Assembly (NCBI GenBank): GCA_910577635.1
Contig: CAJTNR010000004.1
Location: 45,182-109,181, forward strand
DNA length: 64,000 nt
Direction of reading: 5' to 3'
DNA from: an uncultured Vampirovibrio sp.
GTDB taxonomy: Bacteria > Cyanobacteriota > Vampirovibrionia > Gastranaerophilales > Gastranaerophilaceae
Position numbers and translations under genes: made by a program. Every line of letters begins with the position of its first letter. Within the stretch, counting starts at the first letter, position 1. Shown here in pieces: positions 6,026 to 14,394 of this stretch. The notes beneath the pieces are model-generated. The model was not told where the DNA came from and ran no database searches. It saw only the letters and a program-made list of their open reading frames with translations.

Positions 6026-8080
6026 ATGAAAAAAGATTTTTTATTGGAAATATTGGTTCAAGAGCTTCCCTATAAGTTCATCCCGAGCGCTATTTTGCAG
6101 CTAAAAAGCTCTTTTGAAAAACTATTCAAAGATTCTGGTTTGGATTATGGTGCAGTTGAAGTTTATGCAACTCCAAGAAGACTAGCTGTTCTGGTTAATA
6201 ATTTATCCGAATCGCAACAAACTGTTACAAAAGATATTAAAGGTCCTGTTCTTTCTGCTGCAAAAACTCCGCAAGGAGATTACAGCCAGGCAGCAATCGG
6301 TTTTGCGAGGAAGAATAATGTTGACACAAAAGATTTATACGAAAAAGACAACTATATATATGCAAAAGTTGAAATTAAAGGAAAAACCGCTCAAGATGTC
6401 CTTAAGGACAATGTTGAAAATATTATCCTAAAACTTCAAGGACCCCACTTTATGCGCTGGGGCTATAATACGCAAAAATTTTCAAGACCAATTGAGAATA
6501 TTGTTGCACTGTTGGATAACGAAGTTATTGACCTATCAGTTTTTAATATTAAAGCAACAAACAAAACCCAGGGTCATAGATACTCTAAAAACCGCTATTT
6601 GACAATCGATGAGCCTCGAAACTACGTAGAAATTCTAAAAAAAGGCAATGTTTTTGTTAATCAGGAACAAAGAAGAAAAATTATTGTTGAATCAGCACAA
6701 AACCTGGCTTCAAAAAACAATCTTACAATTGATTTATCCAATGTTGAGGAGTTGTTAGAAGAAATTACATATATTACCGAATATCCGGTTTGCGTGTTGT
6801 GTGAGTTTGATAAAAAATACTTAAAAATCCCTTCAATTGTAACAACTACAGTAATGATTCAACACCAGAGGTATTTGCCCTTATGGGATGATAAAAACAA
6901 CCTTTCGAATCATTTTATAACAATAGCAAACTATGTTGGATCTGATTTTTCAAATATTCAAAGAGGAAATCAAAGAGTAATTACAGCTCGATTAGAAGAT
7001 GCGGTATTTTTCTTTGAAGAAGATAATAAGACTAAACTAATTGATAAAATTGAAAACCTATCTGGAATGACTTTCCAAAAAGGCTTTGGAACTTTATTTG
7101 ATAAAACCAATCGTTTGGCTGAATTAGCTCAATACATAAGCGGGGAGCTAAAAATCGAAGACAACACAGACGTTTTGCGCTGCGCTAAGCTTGCTAAGTG
7201 TGATTTATCAACAAAACTTGTTTTCGAATTTACCGAACTTCAAGGTTTTATAGGTGAAAATTATGCATTATTAGATGGAGAAAAAGAAACTGTTGCGCGC
7301 GGAGTTAAAGAACACTATTTCCCTCTTTGCGCTAATTCTGAACTACCCGCAGAAACAACAGGACAAATTGTTTCAATAGCCGATAAGATAGATACAATCT
7401 GCGCTTTGTTTTTATCAACCAAAGACAACAAAAAGAAACGCCCTACAGGCTCTAATGACCCATTGGGTGCAAGAAGGGCTGCGATTGGGATTATAAGGAC
7501 AATAATTGAAAAAAAACTTAATTTAGATTTAGATAAACTTATAAAATTCTCACTTGAGCTTCTATCTAAAGAATTCTCAATTAATGATATTCAAGAAGTT
7601 TATTTGGATATCAAAGAATTCTTTACTCAAAGACTTGTGGTAATGTTTGAGAGTCAATTCAGCATTAATATTATCAATTCTGTTTTGTCTTATAATCCTT
7701 TAGTTAATCTTGAAGAATTTTTAAATAGAGCAAAAGTTGTCTTAGAATTCAATAATAATCCCTGCTATATTCCTATTAAAGAAAATGCTCTTAGAATTCA
7801 AAGGATACTAAAAAATTCAGCAAATAATGAAGTTAAAGAAAACTTATTTGTATTAAACGAGGAAAAAGAACTTTATAAAGCGATTGTTAATCACACGCAA
7901 ACTCCTTCTAATTTGGCGCAATACATTGAATCTTTAAATCCTTTAAATAAATTTATTGTTGAATTTTTCGACAAAGTTTTAGTAATGGATAAAGACGAAG
8001 CCATTAAAACCAACAGGCTTTCTCTTCTCAATTTATTAAGAACAAAGTACAATGCAGTTTGTGATTTTGAAAAACTATAG
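6026..8080 (+). CDS. glyS: Glycyl-tRNA synthetase beta subunit
   Basis: 684 residues, the usual length for the beta subunit of the bacterial alpha2beta2 enzyme. Family motifs seen include LVQELPYKFIPSA near the start (LxEIxxEExPxxxxxxA in relatives), TPRRLAVLV at 50-58, KGP and FRWSMxFL-like FMRWGYNTQKFSRPI at 140-155, FEFTELQGxxG at 400-410, and the GSNDPLGARRAAIG motif at 475-488. The beta subunit holds the anticodon-binding and editing-like HD regions; the catalytic alpha subunit gene (glyQ) is not next to it, so it must lie elsewhere. TATAAT at 6008-6013 is only 12 bp from the ATG and no ribosome-binding site is seen, so the mRNA may be leaderless. Confidence 0.95.
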   Translation: MKKDFLLEILVQELPYKFIPSAILQLKSSFEKLFKDSGLDYGAVEVYATPRRLAVLVNNLSESQQTVTKDIKGPVLSAAKTPQGDYSQAAIGFARKNNVDTKDLYEKDNYIYAKVEIKGKTAQDVLKDNVENIILKLQGPHFMRWGYNTQKFSRPIENIVALLDNEVIDLSVFNIKATNKTQGHRYSKNRYLTIDEPRNYVEILKKGNVFVNQEQRRKIIVESAQNLASKNNLTIDLSNVEELLEEITYITEYPVCVLCEFDKKYLKIPSIVTTTVMIQHQRYLPLWDDKNNLSNHFITIANYVGSDFSNIQRGNQRVITARLEDAVFFFEEDNKTKLIDKIENLSGMTFQKGFGTLFDKTNRLAELAQYISGELKIEDNTDVLRCAKLAKCDLSTKLVFEFTELQGFIGENYALLDGEKETVARGVKEHYFPLCANSELPAETTGQIVSIADKIDTICALFLSTKDNKKKRPTGSNDPLGARRAAIGIIRTIIEKKLNLDLDKLIKFSLELLSKEFSINDIQEVYLDIKEFFTQRLVVMFESQFSINIINSVLSYNPLVNLEEFLNRAKVVLEFNNNPCYIPIKENALRIQRILKNSANNEVKENLFVLNEEKELYKAIVNHTQTPSNLAQYIESLNPLNKFIVEFFDKVLVMDKDEAIKTNRLSLLNLLRTKYNAVCDFEKL

Positions 8081-8085
8081 TTCCA

Positions 8086-8793
8086 ATGGAAAAAATTACA
8101 GCAATAATTAAAACAAAAAACGCTGATAAGACTTTGTGCAATATCTTAGAGTCAATAAAAACCATAGATGAAATTATTGCGCTTGATGATAATTCTACAG
8201 ATGACACCATTGATATTCTAAAAGAATATAAAGCAAAAATTGTCTATTTTTCATATAACGAGCTTGATTATGCCTTAAACCAGGCTTTAGCAGATGCAAT
8301 GGGGGATTGGATTCTAATTGTCGAACAAGACGAAATTATTCCTTCAAGTTTAATTGAAAAACTAAAAAACTATAGTTTAAACCCTAAAAAAAATAAATAT
8401 TCAGTTCTTTTGAACCAAAAAGTTTTCTATTTGAATAAAGAATTAAGAGCAGCTGCTAATTGGACTTTAAGGTTTTTTAAGAAAGACTGTTGTACTTTTA
8501 GGGATAATAAAGCTGTAATAAAAAAAGGAAAAAGTCTTAAAATTAAACCTTGCTTTTATAAGTATATCGACAATAATATTGTTAATAGATTGAATAACAC
8601 CTTAAGTCAAAAAGCTCAGGCGGATTCTAGAGCTCCTAAGGTTTTTATTAATCCTGTTTTGAGTTTTTTCTATTACTATTTTTTTAAAAAGGCAATTCTT
8701 GATAAAAAACAAGGACTAATCTTTGCTCTTGAAAAAGCTTTCAATAGCTTTATTCAAGAAGTTATACTGTTTGAAAAAAAGGAGGAAGAATGA
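8086..8793 (+). CDS. Glycosyltransferase family 2
   Basis: 235 residues. The N-terminal half is a GT-A fold of family 2: ITAIIKTKN opens the nucleotide-binding sheet, EIIALDDNSTDDT at 29-41 is the conserved DxSxDxT segment, and WILIVEQDEIIP at 77-88 carries the D-x-E/D metal site equivalent. This matches the short glycosyltransferases related to WaaE/KdtX, which add a heptose or glucose to lipopolysaccharide inner core. It starts 5 bp after glyS and its stop overlaps the next gene by 4 bp (ATGA), so it is in the glyS operon. Sugar donor and acceptor cannot be told. Confidence 0.8.
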   Translation: MEKITAIIKTKNADKTLCNILESIKTIDEIIALDDNSTDDTIDILKEYKAKIVYFSYNELDYALNQALADAMGDWILIVEQDEIIPSSLIEKLKNYSLNPKKNKYSVLLNQKVFYLNKELRAAANWTLRFFKKDCCTFRDNKAVIKKGKSLKIKPCFYKYIDNNIVNRLNNTLSQKAQADSRAPKVFINPVLSFFYYYFFKKAILDKKQGLIFALEKAFNSFIQEVILFEKKEEE

Positions 8794-9245
8794 TAGTTGA
8801 TAAACTTATGAATGCTAATCAATATTCTATGCTTAATGAAAACCTAAAAAAAGGCTTTGATTTTTTGCTTAATTCAAATTTAGAAAACCTGAAAGAAGGG
8901 AAACATACAATCCTAGGGGATGATATTTTTGCTCTTGTTCAAACGCTTACAACTAAACAGGAAAGTGAAAAAAAGTGGGAAAAACACAAAAAATATATTG
9001 ATATCCAATGCATTATAAAAGGGACTGAGCGCTTTGGATACGGCTTTTTGGAAGATTTTAAAAAAGTCATAGTTCCATATGATGATAAAAAAGATATTGA
9101 GTTTTTAGATGGTGATAAGTTTAATTTTTTGAATCTAAAAAAAGGTGAATTTGTAGTTTTTTACCCTGATGATATCCATGCTCCAATGCTTTCAGTTGAA
9201 GATGATATTGAAATTAAAAAAGTAATTGTTAAAGTTAGAATTTAA
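8790..9245 (+). CDS. YhcH/YjgK/YiaL-family protein (DUF386)
   Basis: 151 residues, the normal size for this cupin-like family. Typical segments are KEGKHTILGDDIFALVQTLTTK at 37-58, the WEKHKKYIDIQCIIKGTERFGY block at 63-84 and the metal-binding FYPDDIHAPML near 128-138. Family members such as NanQ and EbgC act on sugars, for example as anomerases of sialic acid. It overlaps the preceding glycosyltransferase by four bases and is followed by the GH57 gene with its own promoter. Substrate is unknown; a role in sugar-anomer handling is inferred from the family. Confidence 0.8.
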   Translation: MIVDKLMNANQYSMLNENLKKGFDFLLNSNLENLKEGKHTILGDDIFALVQTLTTKQESEKKWEKHKKYIDIQCIIKGTERFGYGFLEDFKKVIVPYDDKKDIEFLDGDKFNFLNLKKGEFVVFYPDDIHAPMLSVEDDIEIKKVIVKVRI

Positions 9246-9265
9246 TTTATATTTCTTTACTTTAA

Positions 9266-9294
9266 TTGATAATATCTAAATAAAAATATATAAT
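9266..9294 (+). promoter_or_regulatory. Sigma-70-type promoter of the GH57 gene
   Basis: TTGATA (9266-9271), exactly 17 bp, TATAAT (9289-9294). The predicted transcription start is at or next to the GTG at 9301 and six bases before the ATG at 9307, so the mRNA would have no or almost no leader. Confidence 0.8.
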
Positions 9295-9300
9295 TAAATT

Positions 9301-11550
9301 GTGGGTATGAAAAAAAAATTAAACATAGCTTTTATATGGCATTTTCATCAGCCTAACTATCAACCTGATTATGATAGCGATTTTCTGCTTCCCTGGGTAA
9401 GATTGCACGCTTCTAAAGATTATCTTGATATGTTGAAGCGTATTGACAAATTTGAAAACTTAAAGCTTAATTTTAATTTTTCCCCTGTATTGTTAGGGGA
9501 TTTGCAAAAATATGCAAGAGGGTATAAGGATATTCACCTTTGGCTTTTAATTAAAGAAATTAATGATCTTACTTTTCAGGATAAAATTTTCATTCTTAAT
9601 AATTACTTTGATTTAAACTATAAAAACATGGTGCTTAAAAGACCATACTTTACGGAACTCTATAACACAAGAGCAAATGCTAAAGCAATCAATACCCAGA
9701 TGTTTACATCTCAGCAATATGCTGATATAATGGCAAATTTTACACTCTGTTGGATAGATGAAAGTTTTAAGAATGACTATCCGGTTCTTGTTGAATTATT
9801 TGATAAACAAAAAGATTTTTCACTGGATGACAGAAAAAAAATATATGATATTCAGCTTGATATAATTAAAAGAATCCTTGTTGAGTATAAAAATTATCAG
9901 GACAAAAATAAAATCGAAGTTTCAATAAGTCCTTATTATCATCCTGTTCTTCCCTTGCTTCTTGATTTTAAGAATAAAGAAATTAAGAATTATGAAAATT
10001 TACCGCACAATTCTTTATATATCAGCGATTCTAAAGAACAAATTGATCTTGCAGTTGATAAATACATTGAAATTTTTGGCAAAAAACCAAACGGAATCTG
10101 GCTATCCGAACAGTGTGTCTGTGCTAAGACTGCAGAATTAATTGCAAAAAAAGACTTTAATTGGACAGTTCTTGATGAAGGAATTCTATCGAAGAGCATA
10201 AAGAAAGAATTCATAAGGGATTTTGAAGGCAATCTTGAGAATCCATTTGCTCTTAATACAAACTATAGAACAAAAACCAAGAATCCTATCAATATTTTAT
10301 TTGCAGACTCATTCTTTTCTAATCTTCTCAATTTTGGATATGGCAATTATGATTACAGAATTGCTGCTAATGATATGTATGAAAAAATTAAAACAATTCA
10401 ATCCAAACTTCAAAGTTCCCCCAGAGAAGATCATATTCTAACAATAGCTTTAGATGGCGAAAATTGCTGGGAGACATATCAGAATGATGGAAGTGATTTT
10501 TTAGATGCTCTTTATGGATTAATTAATGCAGATGAAAGCTTGGAAACGGTTCTTGTTAATGAGTTTATAGAAAAAGCAAAGCCAGATATTCTTGAGAATC
10601 TAAAACCGGGTTCTTGGATAAACAGAAACTTTGATTTATGGATAGGTGAATCCACTAAAAACATCGCCTGGCTCTATCTAACAAGCGTTACTAATGATTT
10701 TTTAAACTACAAAAAAGAAATCCTTGAAAAAACAACCAATGCTAAAGAAAAAAAAGAAATAAAACGTTTGTTAGAACTTGCCCATAGGGAACTCTTGGTC
10801 TGTCAGGGGTCTGATTGGTACTGGTGGTACGGAGAGCCTAATGAATCAAGAAGTGACGGCATATTTGATTTTCTATTCAGAACTCACTTAATGAATGTCT
10901 ATCAATTCCTTGGTTTAGATATTCCTCAATACTTAACTGTCCCTTTGGCTAATGCTACTACAAGACCGCTTAGAAATCCTATTTGTGAAATTAGTCCGAG
11001 TTTATCTTGTTATGATTCAAATAAAGAATGGGAAAACGCCGGTTTAATCTTTGTTCCTGACGGTCCTACCTCTAATATTAACAGATTAATTAAGAATATT
11101 TACTTTGGTTATGATAAAAAATACATTTATTATAGATTTGAACTCAATAAAAATTCGATTAAAATGCACTACAATCAAATCGAAAAACAGATTGCAATTT
11201 ACTTCACAAGCGATAAATCAAGCTGTTTTTCACCTGTGCGCTTTGTAAGCAAAAACGAGAATGCAATTTATCCAATAATCAAGAATCAATTCTCAAGAGA
11301 GCTAAGGTTTGTTTTTGATAATAAAAATGTTTCAAAGCTTTATTTAAACAAAGCCTGCCCCTGGGGCTTGTGGACAAGTTTGCAGGCAAAAAACTCAAAA
11401 ATTGCATATAATGATGTAATTGAACTCAAAGTTGCTTACAGTGATTTGAACTTCGAAAACAATGAATTCTCATTCTTTATAATTGATTTATCCAATGAAT
11501 TAATAAACGAAGCTTACCCTCAAGATGCTTTAATTGATTTAAAGTACTAA
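9301..11550 (+). CDS. Glycoside hydrolase family 57 protein (alpha-amylase/amylopullulanase type)
   Basis: 749 residues from GTG 9301, or 747 from ATG 9307; the promoter places the transcript start at 9301. GH57 motifs are all visible: WHFHQPNY with HQP at 16-18, SPYYHPVLPLL at 210-220, GIWLSEQ at 265-271 with Glu270 as likely nucleophile, and ALDGENCWE at 383-391 with Asp385 as likely acid/base. No signal peptide is present, so it probably acts in the cytoplasm on alpha-glucans such as glycogen or maltodextrin. The C-terminal 250 residues (about 500-749) hold a beta-rich domain seen in amylopullulanase-like GH57 proteins. Its stop codon overlaps the stop of the convergent histidine kinase gene. 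Confidence 0.85.
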   Translation: MGMKKKLNIAFIWHFHQPNYQPDYDSDFLLPWVRLHASKDYLDMLKRIDKFENLKLNFNFSPVLLGDLQKYARGYKDIHLWLLIKEINDLTFQDKIFILNNYFDLNYKNMVLKRPYFTELYNTRANAKAINTQMFTSQQYADIMANFTLCWIDESFKNDYPVLVELFDKQKDFSLDDRKKIYDIQLDIIKRILVEYKNYQDKNKIEVSISPYYHPVLPLLLDFKNKEIKNYENLPHNSLYISDSKEQIDLAVDKYIEIFGKKPNGIWLSEQCVCAKTAELIAKKDFNWTVLDEGILSKSIKKEFIRDFEGNLENPFALNTNYRTKTKNPINILFADSFFSNLLNFGYGNYDYRIAANDMYEKIKTIQSKLQSSPREDHILTIALDGENCWETYQNDGSDFLDALYGLINADESLETVLVNEFIEKAKPDILENLKPGSWINRNFDLWIGESTKNIAWLYLTSVTNDFLNYKKEILEKTTNAKEKKEIKRLLELAHRELLVCQGSDWYWWYGEPNESRSDGIFDFLFRTHLMNVYQFLGLDIPQYLTVPLANATTRPLRNPICEISPSLSCYDSNKEWENAGLIFVPDGPTSNINRLIKNIYFGYDKKYIYYRFELNKNSIKMHYNQIEKQIAIYFTSDKSSCFSPVRFVSKNENAIYPIIKNQFSRELRFVFDNKNVSKLYLNKACPWGLWTSLQAKNSKIAYNDVIELKVAYSDLNFENNEFSFFIIDLSNELINEAYPQDALIDLKY

Positions 11551-13541
11551 TCTCTTACCTCAAAGGATATTTCCCATTCTTCTTCTTTTTTTTGCTCTTC
11601 TTTAGTTATAGCCCCTACAAACTCAGCATCAATTTGAGCTTTCTTAGAATAATCCTCAATTTTTTCAATTTTAACATTAGGAAAATCGAGTTGCGCTGAC
11701 TCTTTTTTAATATTTTGGATATTCTCAATTGTAGGAATGACTGGTTTTTCTTGTTCTTTTTGCTCTTCTTTAATCTCTTTTAAGGGCAGCCAAAAACCGA
11801 AAGTTGAGCCTTCTTTTGGTTTTGAATTAACAAAAACTTTTCCTTTGTGGTGTTTTTCAATTGCAACTTTTACCAAATGAAGCCCCAAGCCTGTTCCTTT
11901 AACTGTATGAACCTGGTTTTCAATTCTGTAGAATCTTTCAAAAATCATTTTTTGATGTTCGGCAGATATTCCAACACCGTTATCTTCAACAGTTACCTCT
12001 AAATAATTAGTGTTTCTGGCAATTTCTGCCCTTATTTTTACTCTTGAATTATCAGGTGAATATTTAATAGCATTAGTAATCAAATTACTTAAAACCCTTT
12101 CAATACTCTGGGCATTGTAAGGAACATAGGGAAGGTTGTCCTCTTTTATAAAAGAAATTGAAATTGATTTTTCATCTGCTAAAACTTTATGACTCTGTAT
12201 AATTTTTTCAATAGTTTTAGTTATATCCTGACTCTCTTTTTCCATTTTCCTATCAGATTGAATACGTGAAAAATCCAATATATCGTTAACCATGCGATTC
12301 AAACGGATAACTTCTTGATTTATTGTTCCAATGAATTCTTTTTGTTCTGCAAAATTAAAATTATCTCCATAATTATAAAGAGTATCAGCATAGCTGCTAA
12401 GGATAGTAACAGGAGTTCTTAATTCGTGTGAAACATTGGATATAAAGTCATTTTTGAGCTTATCAACCTCGATTTCTTTTGTAATATCAATAAGGATAAT
12501 AATATATCCCAGATAATCATGCATTTTAGAATACATTGGAGAAATTATTGCCTTAAGAATTCTTGAATCTACTTCAATGTTAAACTCAAGTGGTTTTTTT
12601 TCAATTATATCTAAAGGAGTGTTTTTAAAAACTGCAATTTTTTCCCTAAAACACAATTCTCCTCTTGTATCACAATAATTCTGAATCGAAGTGTTGAGAA
12701 GATCTTTTTGATTGCTTGCAAGAATCTTTAGCGCAGCAGGATTTATCATTGAAATTTTGTCATAATTATCACAAACAACAACACCATTAGCAATACTCAT
12801 TAAAACAGATTCCAGTTTATTGCGCTCAAGTGTTAGTTGATCAACGTTTTGTTCTTCGTAGTTATGAAGTTTTTTTGACATATCATTAAAAGCATCAAAC
12901 AACTCTTTAATTTCACCTGATGCCTGATTGTAATCTAAAACCGTTCCAAATTTTCCCTGCTCAATCTCTTTAACCCCCTGATGCAATAAATTAAGTTCTC
13001 TTCGAATTAAAAATGCATTAGCAAGTATTACAATTGTAAAAACAATCCAGATTGTACTAAAAACAACAAACATTGAGTTTTTAGCAGTTAAAGTAACGTT
13101 TTTTGCTAAATCTGCCGACAATCCAACCTCAACTGTGCCGGTAATTTTATTGTTAGAATCAAGAATAGGAGAGGAAATATTCGTATCTGTTTTTTTTGCT
13201 CTTTTAGAATAGTTCTCAATTGTTGTATAGATAATTTCCCCTTTTTTATTCTTAAAAGTAATATAGGAAATATCATTAGTTGAAGAAAGAATTGAATTAA
13301 CGTGTGCTTTAATAAAAGAGAGTTTTGTCGGATCCAGAGTATTTTTAGTAATCTCATGGTTTTGAACAGCAAGGGTTTTAACAAGCAGCTGCCCAAAACT
13401 CTGATAGCTTTTATCCAATTCGCCCTTAACTTTATTAACCGCCCAAAAAGCAATAGTTACAATTAAAACGGTTGAAAAAATAAGAGCAAAAAGTATAAGT
13501 TTATTCTGAATACTTAAATCTATTGTAAATTTTTTCTTCAT
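11547..13541 (-). CDS. Membrane-bound sensor histidine kinase with HAMP and PAS domains
   Basis: 664 residues. Two transmembrane helices (about 13-34 and 156-180) flank an extracytoplasmic sensing loop. Then come a HAMP linker (181-235), a PAS domain (about 242-355), the dimerisation/phosphoacceptor box SHELRTP at 371-377 with His372, and an ATPase domain with an N box (LITNAIKYS), a G1 box (VEDNGVGIS) and a G2 box (GTGLGLHLVK). The last 75 residues are a Lys/Glu-rich extension of unknown role. This is the architecture of PhoR/WalK-type kinases. No response regulator lies beside it, so it is an orphan here. The sodium-channel gene lies 25 bp upstream on the same strand and may share the transcript. 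Confidence 0.9.
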   Translation of the reverse strand: MKKKFTIDLSIQNKLILFALIFSTVLIVTIAFWAVNKVKGELDKSYQSFGQLLVKTLAVQNHEITKNTLDPTKLSFIKAHVNSILSSTNDISYITFKNKKGEIIYTTIENYSKRAKKTDTNISSPILDSNNKITGTVEVGLSADLAKNVTLTAKNSMFVVFSTIWIVFTIVILANAFLIRRELNLLHQGVKEIEQGKFGTVLDYNQASGEIKELFDAFNDMSKKLHNYEEQNVDQLTLERNKLESVLMSIANGVVVCDNYDKISMINPAALKILASNQKDLLNTSIQNYCDTRGELCFREKIAVFKNTPLDIIEKKPLEFNIEVDSRILKAIISPMYSKMHDYLGYIIILIDITKEIEVDKLKNDFISNVSHELRTPVTILSSYADTLYNYGDNFNFAEQKEFIGTINQEVIRLNRMVNDILDFSRIQSDRKMEKESQDITKTIEKIIQSHKVLADEKSISISFIKEDNLPYVPYNAQSIERVLSNLITNAIKYSPDNSRVKIRAEIARNTNYLEVTVEDNGVGISAEHQKMIFERFYRIENQVHTVKGTGLGLHLVKVAIEKHHKGKVFVNSKPKEGSTFGFWLPLKEIKEEQKEQEKPVIPTIENIQNIKKESAQLDFPNVKIEKIEDYSKKAQIDAEFVGAITKEEQKKEEEWEISFEVRD

Positions 13542-13566
13542 ACTAAAAATTGTAACATAAATATAA

Positions 13567-14373
13567 TTATTGTTTATCTGCTAAAAGATTCTCGACTAAA
13601 TCAATCTGTTTTTTTAGTTTATCAAGTTCTTTTTCAAGATTAGACCTGTCTTTTGCTTTTTTAATTTTTAATCTAACCTTCTCTTTTTCGCTCAACTCAC
13701 CGATTGCATTCACAACAACCCCTACAATTACATTCATTACAATAAAAGAAGAGGATAGTATAAATAGGATAAAATATATCCAGGCGTAAGGAAAAACAGC
13801 TATAACAGGTCTTGCGATACCCATTGACCAGCTTTCAAGGGTCATTATCTGGAATAGAGAAAACATGCTTTTCCCGATTGTTCCAAAAAACTCGGGAAAT
13901 GCTTCTTGAAACATTGTTGTACCCATTATTGCAAAAATATAGAAAATTAAAAGCAGCAAAACACTAGCCCAGCCGACATTAGGGATAGATTCAATAATTG
14001 CCTGAACAATAATTCTTAATCTTTGAAGTCTTACAACAAGTCTTAATGCCCTCAATGCCCTTAGAACCCTAAAAGCTCTAAAGGATGAGAAAATACCGCC
14101 TGTTGGTATCCAGGACATTGCAACAAGAATAAAATCGAAAATATTCCAAGGGTCTTTAAAAAAAGACTTTTTGTAAACATAAAGTTTAATTATAATTTCA
14201 ATTGAGAAAATAATTACACAAATATTGCAGGTTAGATTAAGGAAACTCCCATATTGTTTGTGGATTTGAGGATAAGTCAAAAGCCCCAGCACAATTGAGT
14301 TAAAGATAATAGCTGCAAGAATAAAATTGACTGTGTAGTTGTGTTCTATAAAAATTTTTAGATTCTTTTTCAT
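13567..14373 (-). CDS. NaChBac-type voltage-gated sodium channel
   Basis: 268 residues, as in single-domain bacterial sodium channels that form tetramers. Six transmembrane helices are visible. S4 at about 98-121 carries regularly spaced arginines (RAFRVLRALRALRLVVRLQR). The pore loop holds the selectivity filter TLESWSM at 178-184, the same as in NaChBac and NavAb, so Na+ selectivity is likely. S6 is followed by a charged linker and a C-terminal coiled coil (about 230-265), which in this family holds the tetramer together. Roles known for relatives are in motility, chemotaxis and pH homeostasis. It is transcribed with the downstream histidine kinase gene in view of the short gap, which is inference. 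Confidence 0.92.
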   Translation of the reverse strand: MKKNLKIFIEHNYTVNFILAAIIFNSIVLGLLTYPQIHKQYGSFLNLTCNICVIIFSIEIIIKLYVYKKSFFKDPWNIFDFILVAMSWIPTGGIFSSFRAFRVLRALRALRLVVRLQRLRIIVQAIIESIPNVGWASVLLLLIFYIFAIMGTTMFQEAFPEFFGTIGKSMFSLFQIMTLESWSMGIARPVIAVFPYAWIYFILFILSSSFIVMNVIVGVVVNAIGELSEKEKVRLKIKKAKDRSNLEKELDKLKKQIDLVENLLADKQ

Positions 14374-14394
14374 AGAATTATTATAATATAAAAA

